From Bradyrhizobium sp. WSM471 (GTDB lineage: Bacteria; Pseudomonadota; Alphaproteobacteria; Rhizobiales; Xanthobacteraceae), in assembly GCF_000244915.1 (NCBI RefSeq), contig NZ_CM001442.1, positions 5,332,001 to 5,396,000 on the forward strand: 64,000 nucleotides of DNA. The letters run 5' to 3'. Below the pieces are notes generated by a model, which saw nothing but the letters and a program-made list of their open reading frames with translations, was not told the DNA's origin and did no database searches. This document shows positions 8,020 through 16,234 of this stretch, in pieces (within the stretch, counting starts at the first letter, position 1; every line of letters starts with the position of its first letter). The position numbers were made by a program, and so were the translations under genes.

Positions 8020-9153
8020 CTATTTCTTGCGCCAGACGAACAGTCCGGACATTGCGTAGTTCCACACCACGCCCATCAGCGCCCCGGCCGCGCCCGCAAG
8101 CCACCAGATCGGCTCCTGGTCGTAGACCGAGAAGGCGACGCCGACATTGGCCAGCAGGCCGACGCTGCACACGATGTAGAACGCGATCAGGCCGCGCAGC
8201 AGCGCAAAGCCCTTCAGCCGCTGGTCGCGATAGGTGAGGAAGTTGTTGAGAACGAAATTGCTGGTCATCGCGACGATGGCGCCGGAGGCCTGCGCTTCCG
8301 CGAACGGTTCCTTGAACAGCTCGAGCGATATGAACAGGGTGGTGAGATGCACCACGAGGCCGATTCCGCCGACCATCGCGAACAGCAGGAAGCGCAACGA
8401 GACAGCATCGTTGGTGAACTTCGCCAGCACCAGGCCAAGAAAATCCAGCGCGACCATGGAATCGAGCTTGCTTTCGCCGTGCTGACGCTCACCGAAGGTG
8501 TAGGGAATTTCGATGGCGCGCAAGCTGCCATTGGCGCTCGCGACGAGGTCGAGCAGGATCTTGAAGCCGTGCACGGAAAGTTTCGGCGCGAGCTGCTCGA
8601 AGCGGTCGCGGCGAACCATGAAGAAGCCGCTCATGGGATCGGCGATCTCGACCCGCAGCGCTTTCCTGGCGAGTTCCGTTGCCAGCGCGCTGGCGCCGGC
8701 GCGCTGCTTGTTGAAGCCTTCGCTCTTGTAGCCCTCGATGTAGCGGCTGCCGACCACGAGTTCGGCCTGCCCGCTTGCGAGCAGTGACAGCATCTTCGGC
8801 AGTTGCGTCTCGTCGTGCTGGAGGTCGGCGTCGATCACGGCTGCATAGGGCGCGCTGGAGGCCAGGATGCCCTCGATGCAGGCCCCCGACAGGCCGCGGC
8901 GGCCGATGCGGCGGACACAGCGCACGCGGCTGTCGCGCTGGGCCAGCGCACGCACGACGTCCCAAGTGCCATCAGGCGAATTATCGTCGACGAACACGAC
9001 CTCCCAGGCGATGCCGGCCAGCACTGCCTCCAGCCGCCGGTACAGCACCGTGACATTGTCGCGCTCGTTGAAGGTCGGGACGACGACCGACAAGTCCGGC
9101 GCCGGCGAAGCCGCCTGTGGGGTATCGGAGCCCGGTCTGATCGCTTGATTCAT
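8020..9153 (-). CDS. DPM1-like glycosyltransferase 2 fused to GtrA flippase-like domain
   Basis: A 377-residue protein. Residues 20-250 are a family 2 glycosyltransferase: LSVVVPTFNERDN, EVVFVDDNSPDGTW, VIDADLQHDE and the GSRYIEG region are hallmarks of polyprenyl-phosphate mannose/glucose synthases. Residues 260-375 carry four TM helices of the GtrA type (FLLFAMVGGIGLVVH, TYRDQRLKG). It would load a sugar from a nucleotide donor onto a polyprenyl phosphate and help flip it. I use ATG 9153, just before the domain; the frame opens to 9300 but the extra residues look non-coding. It overlaps no gene and is followed after 6 bp by the GT39 gene. Confidence 0.9.
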   Translation of the reverse strand: MNQAIRPGSDTPQAASPAPDLSVVVPTFNERDNVTVLYRRLEAVLAGIAWEVVFVDDNSPDGTWDVVRALAQRDSRVRCVRRIGRRGLSGACIEGILASSAPYAAVIDADLQHDETQLPKMLSLLASGQAELVVGSRYIEGYKSEGFNKQRAGASALATELARKALRVEIADPMSGFFMVRRDRFEQLAPKLSVHGFKILLDLVASANGSLRAIEIPYTFGERQHGESKLDSMVALDFLGLVLAKFTNDAVSLRFLLFAMVGGIGLVVHLTTLFISLELFKEPFAEAQASGAIVAMTSNFVLNNFLTYRDQRLKGFALLRGLIAFYIVCSVGLLANVGVAFSVYDQEPIWWLAGAAGALMGVVWNYAMSGLFVWRKK

Positions 9154-9188
9154 GACGGCAGCGTATATCCGCCACGTCCTGTGCTGCC

Positions 9189-9220
9189 AAGAACTTGTGC
9201 TGGCAAGAACTTGTGCTGGC
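9189..9220. repeat. 16-bp tandem repeat in 5' region of the glycosyltransferase operon
   Basis: AAGAACTTGTGCTGGC is repeated exactly at 9189-9204 and 9205-9220, with a partial third copy just to the left (TGTGCTGCC at 9180-9188). It lies 36 bp upstream of the DPM1-GtrA start and could be a regulator site array or a slippage product. Confidence 0.7.
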
Positions 9221-9427
9221 AAGCCGGGGTTTCTCTGGGGAGCGGCCCAAAAGGGGCCCAAAAATGCCAACGACCCCGGAACGGCGGGCTGCGCGTACAT
9301 CCGGCGCGGCCTGTGCTATTCCAAGGTCGTTCCAGCGCCGGAGTTTTTCGCTCAACGTCGCCGTTAGAAGCTAAATGGGAACGGCAACGCCGCTTTACAA
9401 GGGTCGAAAGAGGCCTTTTTCACGCCC

Positions 9428-9631
9428 TTACTGGTTCGGGACTTCCTTGATTACCGGCCCTCGCGGCACGGGCGCGGCAGGGGCCGCCGGCGCCGCAACC
9501 CCGGCCGGCTCAGCCTTCGCAGGTTTGGGCGGCTTGCCGTACTGGCCGATCGGCCCAAAGACGACGGCGACCGCAAGCACGATCGCCGCGACGATCGCGC
9601 CCAAAATGCCCCCCACCGACTCAGACGACAT
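9428..9631 (-). CDS. Small single-pass membrane protein, hypothetical
   Basis: A 67-residue ORF. A hydrophobic segment at residues 9-27 (ILGAIVAAIVLAVAVVFGP) is followed by an Ala/Pro-rich tail ending VIKEVPNQ. The TM plus low-complexity tail and clean GC-rich codon usage suggest a real small protein. I recognise no family. It stands alone between the glycosyltransferase operon and the next minus-strand gene. Confidence 0.5.
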   Translation of the reverse strand: MSSESVGGILGAIVAAIVLAVAVVFGPIGQYGKPPKPAKAEPAGVAAPAAPAAPVPRGPVIKEVPNQ

Positions 9632-9720
9632 GGAAACCCATCCCTGTTCCAGATGCGCCCAGTGATACCATGGATGAGCGCGCTGCCGGAAGGGCTTGCC
9701 GGACGCACCGGTTCAATGGG

Positions 9721-10113
9721 CTATTTCTGCGGCGGCTTGTGCTTGACGAAGGCCATCACGATGTCCTTCTGCGCCGCCTCCACCGCCCTGTTCGCGGTCG
9801 CGAGATGGGCGCCGGCATCGATAGCCGGATATTGCGTGGTGAGATAATCGAGCAGTGCCACCCGGTAATATTGCCGCTCCGACGGACAGGCTCCGGCGAC
9901 GGAGCGGCCAAAATCCTGTTCCGACAGGCCCTGATTGCCGTCGCGCGAATATTCCCGCGCCAGGCAATGCCAATAATCATCGCGGCCCTGCATGGCGAGC
10001 TTCTGCGCACCCTTGGCATCGTCATCGTCGGCCATGACCGAAGACATCATGGCAGCAGATGTCATCATGACGAGCGCCGCTCCCACTATCAGCATCCGCA
10101 TCTTGTTCTCCAT
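9721..10113 (-). CDS. Exported protein of unknown function
   Basis: A 130-residue protein with a signal peptide (residues 5-28, cleavage after VMA) followed by an acidic DDDDAKG start of the mature part. Two cysteines (WHCLAREY and GACPSERQYY) could form a disulfide, and the C-terminus is helical (AVEAAQKDIVMAFVKH). ATG 10101 (MRML) is an alternative start. I recognise no family. It is preceded by the divergent DUF72 gene, so the 104 bp between them should carry promoters for both. Confidence 0.7.
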   Translation of the reverse strand: MENKMRMLIVGAALVMMTSAAMMSSVMADDDDAKGAQKLAMQGRDDYWHCLAREYSRDGNQGLSEQDFGRSVAGACPSERQYYRVALLDYLTTQYPAIDAGAHLATANRAVEAAQKDIVMAFVKHKPPQK

Positions 10114-10217
10114 TTTTTCGCAGATCCCGTCGCGAGCTTAGACGGGACGTCGAAACTGGCCAATCACAACTGGTTTGATTAGGATGGAGGTCCTCCTCCC
10201 GTCATCCGAGATCCTCC

Positions 10218-11039
10218 GTGGCCAAAGCAAAAACCGCGTCCAAAAAATCCGGCAACATCTTCATCGGCATCGGCGGCTGGACCTTCGAGCCCTGGCGCGG
10301 TGTGTTCTATCCGGAGAAGCTCACGCAAGCCAAGGAGCTGTCCTACGCCGCATCGAAGCTGACCTCGATCGAGATCAACGGCACGTATTACGGCTCGCAG
10401 AAACCGGAGAGCTTTCGCAAATGGGCGAGCGAGGTGCCCGATGGTTTCGTGTTCTCACTCAAGGGACCGCGCTTCGCCACCAATCGGCGCGTGCTGGCCG
10501 AGGCCGGAGATTCCATCAAGCGGTTCTATGATTCCGGCGTGCTGGAACTGGGCGATCATCTTGGGCCGGTGCTGTGGCAGTTCGCGCCGACCAAAAAATT
10601 CGACGGCGCCGATTTCGGCAAATTCCTCGAGCTGTTGCCGCGCAAGCTCGACGGACGCGCGCTGCGCCACGTCGTCGAGGTCCGTCACGACAGTTTCTGC
10701 ACGCCGGACTTCGTCGCGCTGATCCGCGAATTCGAGACGCCCGTCGTCTTCGCCGAGCACGGCAAATATCCGGCGATCGCCGACGTCGCCGGCGATTTCG
10801 TCTATGCCCGGCTGCAGAAGGGCAATGACGAGATCAAGACGTGCTATCCGCCGAAGCAGCTCGATGCCTGGGCCAAGCGCTTTCAGGACTGGGCCGAGGG
10901 AAGTGAACCCGACGACCTGCCGAAGGTCGACAAGGCCAAGCCGAAGAAGGAGCCCCGCGACGTGTTCGCCTATGTCATCCATGAGGGCAAGGTGCGTGCG
11001 CCGGCCGGCGCCATGGAACTGATCGCGCGGGTGAGTTGA
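10218..11039 (+). CDS. DUF72 (YecE-like) family protein
   Basis: A 273-residue TIM-barrel-like protein. IGIGGWTFEPWRGVFYP, TSIEINGTYYGSQ, FVFSLKGPRF and VEVRHDSF are diagnostic of DUF72/YecE. The biochemical role of the family is unknown. The start is GTG 10218. A DUF488 gene follows after 22 bp; the two are common neighbours and are probably co-transcribed. The C-terminal Lys-rich stretch (KPKKEP) before the last strand is usual in the family. Confidence 0.88.
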   Translation: MAKAKTASKKSGNIFIGIGGWTFEPWRGVFYPEKLTQAKELSYAASKLTSIEINGTYYGSQKPESFRKWASEVPDGFVFSLKGPRFATNRRVLAEAGDSIKRFYDSGVLELGDHLGPVLWQFAPTKKFDGADFGKFLELLPRKLDGRALRHVVEVRHDSFCTPDFVALIREFETPVVFAEHGKYPAIADVAGDFVYARLQKGNDEIKTCYPPKQLDAWAKRFQDWAEGSEPDDLPKVDKAKPKKEPRDVFAYVIHEGKVRAPAGAMELIARVS

Positions 11040-11061
11040 GGTGTTTCGCTAAAGGTGTCTC

Positions 11062-11523
11062 ATGGCAAAGGCCAAAAAGCTCTTCACCATCGGCTATGAG
11101 CAGACGCCGCCCAAGGCAGTGCTCGACGAGTTGGAGCAATCCGGCGTCAAACTCGTCGTCGACGTGCGCGCGGTGACGTCATCGCGCCGGCCCGGCTTTT
11201 CCAAAAAGCAGTTGTCCGCGGGCCTTGATGAACGCGGCATCGCCTATGTCCACCTCGCCGCGCTGGGAACGCCCAAGGAAGGCCGCCTCGCCGCCCGCAG
11301 CGGGCAATACGATGTGCTGGAGAAGATTTTCTCAAAGCACCTGAAAACGCCGGAGGCCCGGGAGCAGATGGACGAGCTCTCGGCACTGGTGAAGAAAGCC
11401 GGTCCCGTCTGCCTGCTCTGCTACGAGCGCGATCACACCCATTGCCACCGCCAGATGATCGCGGAGGTCATCGAGGATCGGGATGGCGTGACCGTGAAGA
11501 ATCTGGCGGGACGGCAGGTGTAG
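11062..11523 (+). CDS. DUF488 domain-containing protein
   Basis: A 153-residue protein. The start FTIGYEQTPPKAVLDELEQ, the DVRAVTSSRRPGFSK segment, the HLAALGTPKEGR region and CLLCYERDHTHCHRQMI near residue 125 are the conserved blocks of DUF488. The Cys-x2-Cys and His/Cys cluster could bind metal or form an active site (inference). It lies 22 bp behind the DUF72 gene. The function is not established. Confidence 0.88.
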   Translation: MAKAKKLFTIGYEQTPPKAVLDELEQSGVKLVVDVRAVTSSRRPGFSKKQLSAGLDERGIAYVHLAALGTPKEGRLAARSGQYDVLEKIFSKHLKTPEAREQMDELSALVKKAGPVCLLCYERDHTHCHRQMIAEVIEDRDGVTVKNLAGRQV

Positions 11524-11535
11524 CTGCCGCCGTAG

Positions 11536-11655
11536 CCGTCATCCTGAGGTGCCGTAGCGAAGCGAAGGCCTCGAAGGACGACGGCGTGACGCCAATGCAG
11601 CACCTCGGCCGTACATCCTTCGAGGCTCGCTAGAGCTCGCACCTCAGGATGACGG
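11536..11655. repeat. Palindromic intergenic repeat, about 120 bp
   Basis: The outer arms CCGTCATCCTGAGGTGC (11536-11552) and GCACCTCAGGATGACGG (11639-11655) are perfect inverted copies. Inside them AGGCCTCGAAGGA is mirrored by TCCTTCGAGGCT. The whole element can fold into a long cruciform or RNA hairpin. It lies between the convergent DUF488 and PhzF genes and could terminate both transcripts. Elements of this type are widespread in Bradyrhizobium relatives (from general knowledge). Confidence 0.85.
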
Positions 11656-11666
11656 GGAGAGAGCGG

Positions 11667-12581
11667 CTACCCCTCCCCAGCGAGCCTGAACGTCCCTTCC
11701 ATCATCTGCACGCAGCTGCCGCCGACATGGGCCGAGACGATCTTGCCGTCCTGCTTGCGCACGCGCGTCTGCAGGATGCTGGGCCGGCCCATGTCAAAGC
11801 CCTGGCCGACCGTGAGCTTCAACTCGCCATCGCGCGTGGCATCGAGCTCGGCGAACAGCGCGGCCGCTGCGACCGTGGCGCTGCCGGTGGCGGGGTCCTC
11901 GGCGAGGCCGCTGGCGCCGCGCATGAACATGCGCGCCTGGCGCTCGCATGGCGCCTCCGCCGCGGGCACATCGCGCGTATAGAACCACGCCGCGAACGCG
12001 CCGTCGCACGGAAATACCTTGCCGAAGGCCGCCGCGTCGGATCTCGCCCGTTTGAGCGCATCGCGCGAGTGCACCTCAATCACCAGAAACGGCGTTCCAA
12101 CGCTGACGACCTGAGGCGCGTGATGGTCGACCTTGATGTCGTCTGCACCGAGCGAGATGCAGCTCGCGGCATCAGCGGCCGACAATTGCGACAAACGCGC
12201 CAAAGGCTGCGGCGCGGTGAGCTCGGTGCTGATCACGCGGCCCTGCTCTCGCACGATATCGACCGGCACCAGACCCGCTTTCTCCTCGAACCGCAGGCGC
12301 GGCTTCGGCTCCTTCGCGATCGTCGCCAGCACGAAGGCGGTACCGACATTGGGATGGCCAGCGAAAGGAAGCTCCCTGACAGGCGTGAAGATGCGCACCT
12401 CGGCATCATTCGCCTTGTCGCGCGGCGGCAGCACGAAGGTCGTCTCGGAATAGTTGAACTCGGTCGCGATCGCCTGCATTTGCGTGGTCGACAACCCGCC
12501 GGCATCGAGTACCACGGCGAGCTGGTTGCCGCCGAAGGCGCGGTCGGTGAACACGTCGACGGTGATGTAGCGGCGCTGCAT
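11667..12581 (-). CDS. PhzF family isomerase/epimerase
   Basis: A 304-residue protein with the two-fold PhzF/DapF fold. The start YITVDVFTDRAFGGNQLAVV, the EFNYSETTFVLPP block carrying the family Glu, PFAGHPNVGTAFVL and the C-terminal EDPATGSATVA are diagnostic. PhzF proteins isomerise small substrates such as dihydrohydroxyanthranilate; most bacterial members outside phenazine clusters have unknown substrates. No phenazine genes are present, so I do not assign phenazine synthesis. It is monocistronic on the minus strand. Confidence 0.92.
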   Translation of the reverse strand: MQRRYITVDVFTDRAFGGNQLAVVLDAGGLSTTQMQAIATEFNYSETTFVLPPRDKANDAEVRIFTPVRELPFAGHPNVGTAFVLATIAKEPKPRLRFEEKAGLVPVDIVREQGRVISTELTAPQPLARLSQLSAADAASCISLGADDIKVDHHAPQVVSVGTPFLVIEVHSRDALKRARSDAAAFGKVFPCDGAFAAWFYTRDVPAAEAPCERQARMFMRGASGLAEDPATGSATVAAAALFAELDATRDGELKLTVGQGFDMGRPSILQTRVRKQDGKIVSAHVGGSCVQMMEGTFRLAGEG

Positions 12582-12802
12582 CTTTCATTCCCTCATGCAA
12601 GGCGCGGCCGCAACCGGCCGCATCGCGCGCCAGTGTACAAGCCGGCGGCACCGCTCGTCATGCCCCACAATTCGGTGCAATCGGAGCAATCGCGATGACG
12701 CGTTGAAGCCGAGAGCCGGCTTCCACAATGCAAGACCCGAAAGCTAGCGGAGATAGTCCATCACGCGCCTTCACCGAAGTGCAGCTCGCGCTTGAAGACC
12801 GG

Positions 12803-14110
12803 TTACCCCAATTGAAACACCGCCACCTTTTGCTCATAGCCGCGCACCTCGACCTCGCCGAGCGCGACGGCATCGCTGCCGTCCTCGCCCAGCGCCTCGC
12901 GCACGGCCGCGGAGATCAGGAGCTGCGAACCGAACTCCTTGTTCAGCGCCTCCAGCCGGGAAGCGAAGTTCACGGTGTCTCCGATGACGGTGTATTCCTT
13001 GCGCCGGGGCGAGCCGATATTGCCGGCGACGACCTCGCCGAAATGGATGCCGATTCCGATTCTGAGCGGCCAGCTCGTCTGCGCGTTGATGCGCTCCATC
13101 GCGGTCAGCATCTCGCGGCCCGCGGCGACCGCGCGGTGCGCGGCGTCGGAGGCCTCGAGCGGCGCACCGAACAGCGCGAGAAAGCCGTCGCCCAGAAACT
13201 TGTTCACGATGCCACCCTCGCGGTCGAGAATGTCGACCAGCACGGCGAAGGCGCCGTCGAGCCGGTCGACCACCTCCTGCGGAGTGCGCGACTGCGCGCC
13301 GGCGGTGAAGCCGCGGAAATCGACGAACATCACGGCGACGCGGCGTAGGTCGCCGGCGGCGCTCGTCCCCGCCGCCATCAGCCGCTCGACGACCTGCGGC
13401 GAAACATGCTGGCCGAAAAGGTTGGTCACCCGGTCGCGCGCGGTCGCTGCCGCAATGCTCGCCGCGAACTGGCGGCGGAGCTGCGCACCGACCGCGCCTG
13501 CAAGCACGCCGCAGATCAGGATGATGGTGCTTCGTACCGCGTGAAAATAGATCTGCGGCTCGCCGCTCCCGCTGGCAGGATCGAAGATCAGCGCCACGGC
13601 GAACAGCTCGGCCGCGGCGACAAAACCGGTGAAGGTGGAGAGCCAGAAGTCCAGCCGCAGGGTCGAGAGGATGACGAAGATGAAATAGATCAGTGGCACC
13701 GCGAAGCCCAGCGCCTGATTCGCGCCCATGGTCCGGATCTGGAGGATCAGGATCACCGTGGGTACCGAGGTTTCGATCAGCGCGCCGATATAGCGCCTGA
13801 CAACCGGCAGATCGCGATCTAGCTTGAGGTTCTTCCTGATCTGGGTGTGGACCCAGACCTCGAACAGGATGAAGCCGACGAGCAGGCCGTAGACCTCGGC
13901 CAGCCCTTCGGTGCCGCGCCACACCCGGCCGACGACGGCGGGATCGACCAGGTTGATCGCAGTGAGGAACAGCATCATGACGCAGCCCGTCATGATCAGC
14001 GCCCTCACCCGCAACAGCTCGGTCCGCAGCACCTCCCGCGTCAGCTCGCGCTCGAAGTCCTCGGACATCACGGCGTGTTGCCGGGCCTTCCTGCTCGCAA
14101 AACTGACCAT
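12803..14110 (-). CDS. Membrane-bound class III adenylate/guanylate cyclase
   Basis: A 435-residue protein: an N-terminal cytoplasmic stretch, six predicted TM helices (about residues 36-220) and a C-terminal class III cyclase (about 250-430). Metal-binding Asp residues are in MFVDFRGFT and NKFLGDGFLALFG. IGIHFGEVVAGNIG and the IGDTVNFASRLE core are intact, so catalysis is expected. ATG 14110 follows a GGGGGCGGA ribosome site; MSEDFERE at 14068 is a later alternative. This is the second cyclase in the window, with an integral membrane sensor of six helices instead of CHASE2. It ends far from its neighbours and is probably transcribed alone. Confidence 0.9.
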   Translation of the reverse strand: MVSFASRKARQHAVMSEDFERELTREVLRTELLRVRALIMTGCVMMLFLTAINLVDPAVVGRVWRGTEGLAEVYGLLVGFILFEVWVHTQIRKNLKLDRDLPVVRRYIGALIETSVPTVILILQIRTMGANQALGFAVPLIYFIFVILSTLRLDFWLSTFTGFVAAAELFAVALIFDPASGSGEPQIYFHAVRSTIILICGVLAGAVGAQLRRQFAASIAAATARDRVTNLFGQHVSPQVVERLMAAGTSAAGDLRRVAVMFVDFRGFTAGAQSRTPQEVVDRLDGAFAVLVDILDREGGIVNKFLGDGFLALFGAPLEASDAAHRAVAAGREMLTAMERINAQTSWPLRIGIGIHFGEVVAGNIGSPRRKEYTVIGDTVNFASRLEALNKEFGSQLLISAAVREALGEDGSDAVALGEVEVRGYEQKVAVFQLG

Positions 14111-14141
14111 TCCGCCCCCTTGATTCCAGGGGCATCTTGCC

Positions 14142-15305
14142 TCAATCCAGCGTGCGGCGGAAGCGCGTCACGGCGATGGTCATGGCGAGCAGCATCAGGA
14201 CAGCCAGGGCCAACGCATCGAAACGCAAATTTTGCATGCTCGCGCCCTTCAGCATGATGGCGCGGACGATGCGCAGATAATGCGTCAGTGGCAGGCACTC
14301 ACCGACATATTGCGCCCAGGCCGGCATCCCGGCAAACGGGAACATGAAGCCGGACAGCAAGATGCTCGGCAGGAAGAACATCATCGACATCTGCATCGCC
14401 TGGAGCTGGTTCTGCACCAGCGTCGAGATCGTATACCCGATCGCCAGGTTGGTCGTGATGAACAGCGTCGAGAGCAGGGCCAACAGGAACAGATTGCCGA
14501 GCACCGGCACGCCGAACAGGCCGACCCCGATGCCGATGATGAGGAACGCCTGAACGAAACCGACCAGCACGTAGGGAATGATCTTGCCGAACATCACCTC
14601 GACCGGCTTGATCGGCATCGACAGCAGGGCCTCCATCGTGCCGCGCTCGACCTCGCGCGTGACCGAGAGCGCGGTGAAGATCAGCATGGTCATGGTCAGG
14701 ATGGTGCCGACGAGGCCCGGCACGATGTTGAGGCTCGACGCGGCGGCGGGGTTGTAGCGGGCGTGCGCGCGGATCTCGAACGGCATCTCAGGAGGATCTC
14801 CGATGTAGAGATCGTGCTTGAGCGCGGTCTGCACGACCATGCCGAGCGAGCCGATCGCCGCGCTCGCCGCCACTGGATCGGTGGCGTCGGCCGCGACCAG
14901 CAGCGCCGGCTTATCGCCGCGCCGCACTGCCCGCTCGAAGCCACGCGGGATCTCGACGCCGAACAGCACCTTGCCGGATTTCAGGAGATTGTCGAAATCC
15001 TCAACGTCGTGGACTTCGTAGAGAAAGCGGAAATAGGCGGTGTTCTCCAGCGCCTTCAGGATCGAGCGTGCGAGATCGGAGTCCTCCTGGAGCAGCACCG
15101 CGCTCGGCAGATTGTGCGGCGTGGTGTTGATGGCGTAGCCGAACAAGAGCAGCTGCATCACCGGCAGCATCACGATCATCGCAAACGACACCCGGTCCCG
15201 CCTGAGCTGGATGAACTCCTTGATCAGCATCGCATAGGAGCGCCTCCAGAAGCCGAAGCGCTCCCGGATCGCGTGCCGTGGTTCGGGACGATCGACGGCG
15301 GTCAT
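14142..15305 (-). CDS. ABC-2 type transporter permease (YbhS/YbhR-like)
   Basis: A 387-residue permease: a TM near residues 30-48 (IVMLPVMQLLLFGYAI), a large periplasmic domain, then five TM helices (about 185-380), the ABC-2 arrangement. The segment EVERGTMEALLSMP is a conserved cytoplasmic loop that contacts the ATPase. ATG 15305 overlaps the ATPase stop by 4 bp (ATGA), showing translational coupling. With the ATPase and the HlyD-like lipoprotein upstream it forms an efflux pump of the YbhGFSR type, but with one permease instead of two, presumably a homodimer. A longer frame through the ATPase gene is a shadow. Confidence 0.92.
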   Translation of the reverse strand: MTAVDRPEPRHAIRERFGFWRRSYAMLIKEFIQLRRDRVSFAMIVMLPVMQLLLFGYAINTTPHNLPSAVLLQEDSDLARSILKALENTAYFRFLYEVHDVEDFDNLLKSGKVLFGVEIPRGFERAVRRGDKPALLVAADATDPVAASAAIGSLGMVVQTALKHDLYIGDPPEMPFEIRAHARYNPAAASSLNIVPGLVGTILTMTMLIFTALSVTREVERGTMEALLSMPIKPVEVMFGKIIPYVLVGFVQAFLIIGIGVGLFGVPVLGNLFLLALLSTLFITTNLAIGYTISTLVQNQLQAMQMSMMFFLPSILLSGFMFPFAGMPAWAQYVGECLPLTHYLRIVRAIMLKGASMQNLRFDALALAVLMLLAMTIAVTRFRRTLD

Positions 15306-16234
15306 TGGAAATTGTCCTTGGAACGGCCCATCAACTCGATGAACACATCTTCCAGTGACGGCGACGATTTGTGCCAGTGCAGCCCGCTTTTCTCGCACCA
15401 TGGTGCGATGCTGGCTTCGAGCGCGGCGACGTCGCGGCCGGAGACGTGCAGCGACGTGCCGAACGGCGCCACCATGTCGATTCCCGGCTTGCCGGTGAGC
15501 GCAGCCGCGAGCTCGTTCAGGTCCTCGCCCGTCACGGTGTAGGTCGTCAGCGCGGATTTCGCGATCACCTCCTCCACGGTGCCGTGCACGAGCAGATGGC
15601 CATAGGCGATATAAGCGATCTCGTGACAGCGCTCGGCCTCGTCCATGTAGTGGGTCGAGACCAGCACGGTGAGACCGTCGGCCGCCAGTGCATGAATCTC
15701 GTTCCAGAAATCGCGCCGCGCCTTCGGGTCGACGCCGGCGGTCGGTTCGTCCAACAGCAGCAGTTTCGGACTCGGCAATGTGCAGGCACCCAGCGCCAAC
15801 CGCTGCTTCCAGCCGCCGGAGAGCTCGCCCGCGAGCTGTTCCTCGCGCCCCGAGAGCCCGATCCGCTTGATCATGTCGCGCGCGGCGCCGCGTGCATCGC
15901 GAAGGCCGTACAGCCGCGCGACGAATTCGAGGTTTTCGCGGACTGAGAGATCCTGATAGAGGCTGAACCGCTGGGTCATGTAGCCGACCTGGCGCTTGAT
16001 CTTTTCGGCATCGCGCCTGATGTCGTAGCCGAGGCAGGTGCCCTCGCCGCTGTCGGGCGTGAGCAGGCCGCAGAGGATGCGGATGGTCGTCGTCTTGCCG
16101 GAGCCGTTTGGGCCGAGGAAGCCGTAGATCGAACCCCGCTTCACCTGCATCGACAGATCGTGCACGACCTCGCGGCCGCCGAACGACTTGGTCAGGCCCT
16201 TGACGTCGATCGCAATGCCATTGGCGCCGCTCAT
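15302..16234 (-). CDS. ABC transporter ATP-binding protein (YbhF-like)
   Basis: A 310-residue ATPase with Walker A GPNGSGKTT (residues 41-49), signature LSGGWKQR (near 138), Walker B LLLLDEPTAGVDP (near 160) and the switch His in VSTHYMDEAERC. The C-terminal domain ending DVFIELMGRSKDN is usual for drug and lipid exporters of the ABC-2 class. It overlaps the MFP gene by 4 bp and the permease gene by 4 bp. It energises efflux of an unknown compound across the inner membrane under control of the TetR gene that heads the operon. Confidence 0.94.
   Translation of the reverse strand: MSGANGIAIDVKGLTKSFGGREVVHDLSMQVKRGSIYGFLGPNGSGKTTTIRILCGLLTPDSGEGTCLGYDIRRDAEKIKRQVGYMTQRFSLYQDLSVRENLEFVARLYGLRDARGAARDMIKRIGLSGREEQLAGELSGGWKQRLALGACTLPSPKLLLLDEPTAGVDPKARRDFWNEIHALAADGLTVLVSTHYMDEAERCHEIAYIAYGHLLVHGTVEEVIAKSALTTYTVTGEDLNELAAALTGKPGIDMVAPFGTSLHVSGRDVAALEASIAPWCEKSGLHWHKSSPSLEDVFIELMGRSKDNFQ

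Noticed and set aside
5752..8787. Plus-strand ORF of 1011 codons across the cyclase 3' end and the two glycosyltransferase genes
   Set aside because: It is antisense to clearly recognisable GT39 and GT2-GtrA genes and has Arg/Ala/Gly-rich, domain-free sequence typical of a GC-rich shadow frame.
11667..12581. Phenazine biosynthesis from the PhzF gene
   Set aside because: No other phz genes are present, and most PhzF homologues are not phenazine enzymes.
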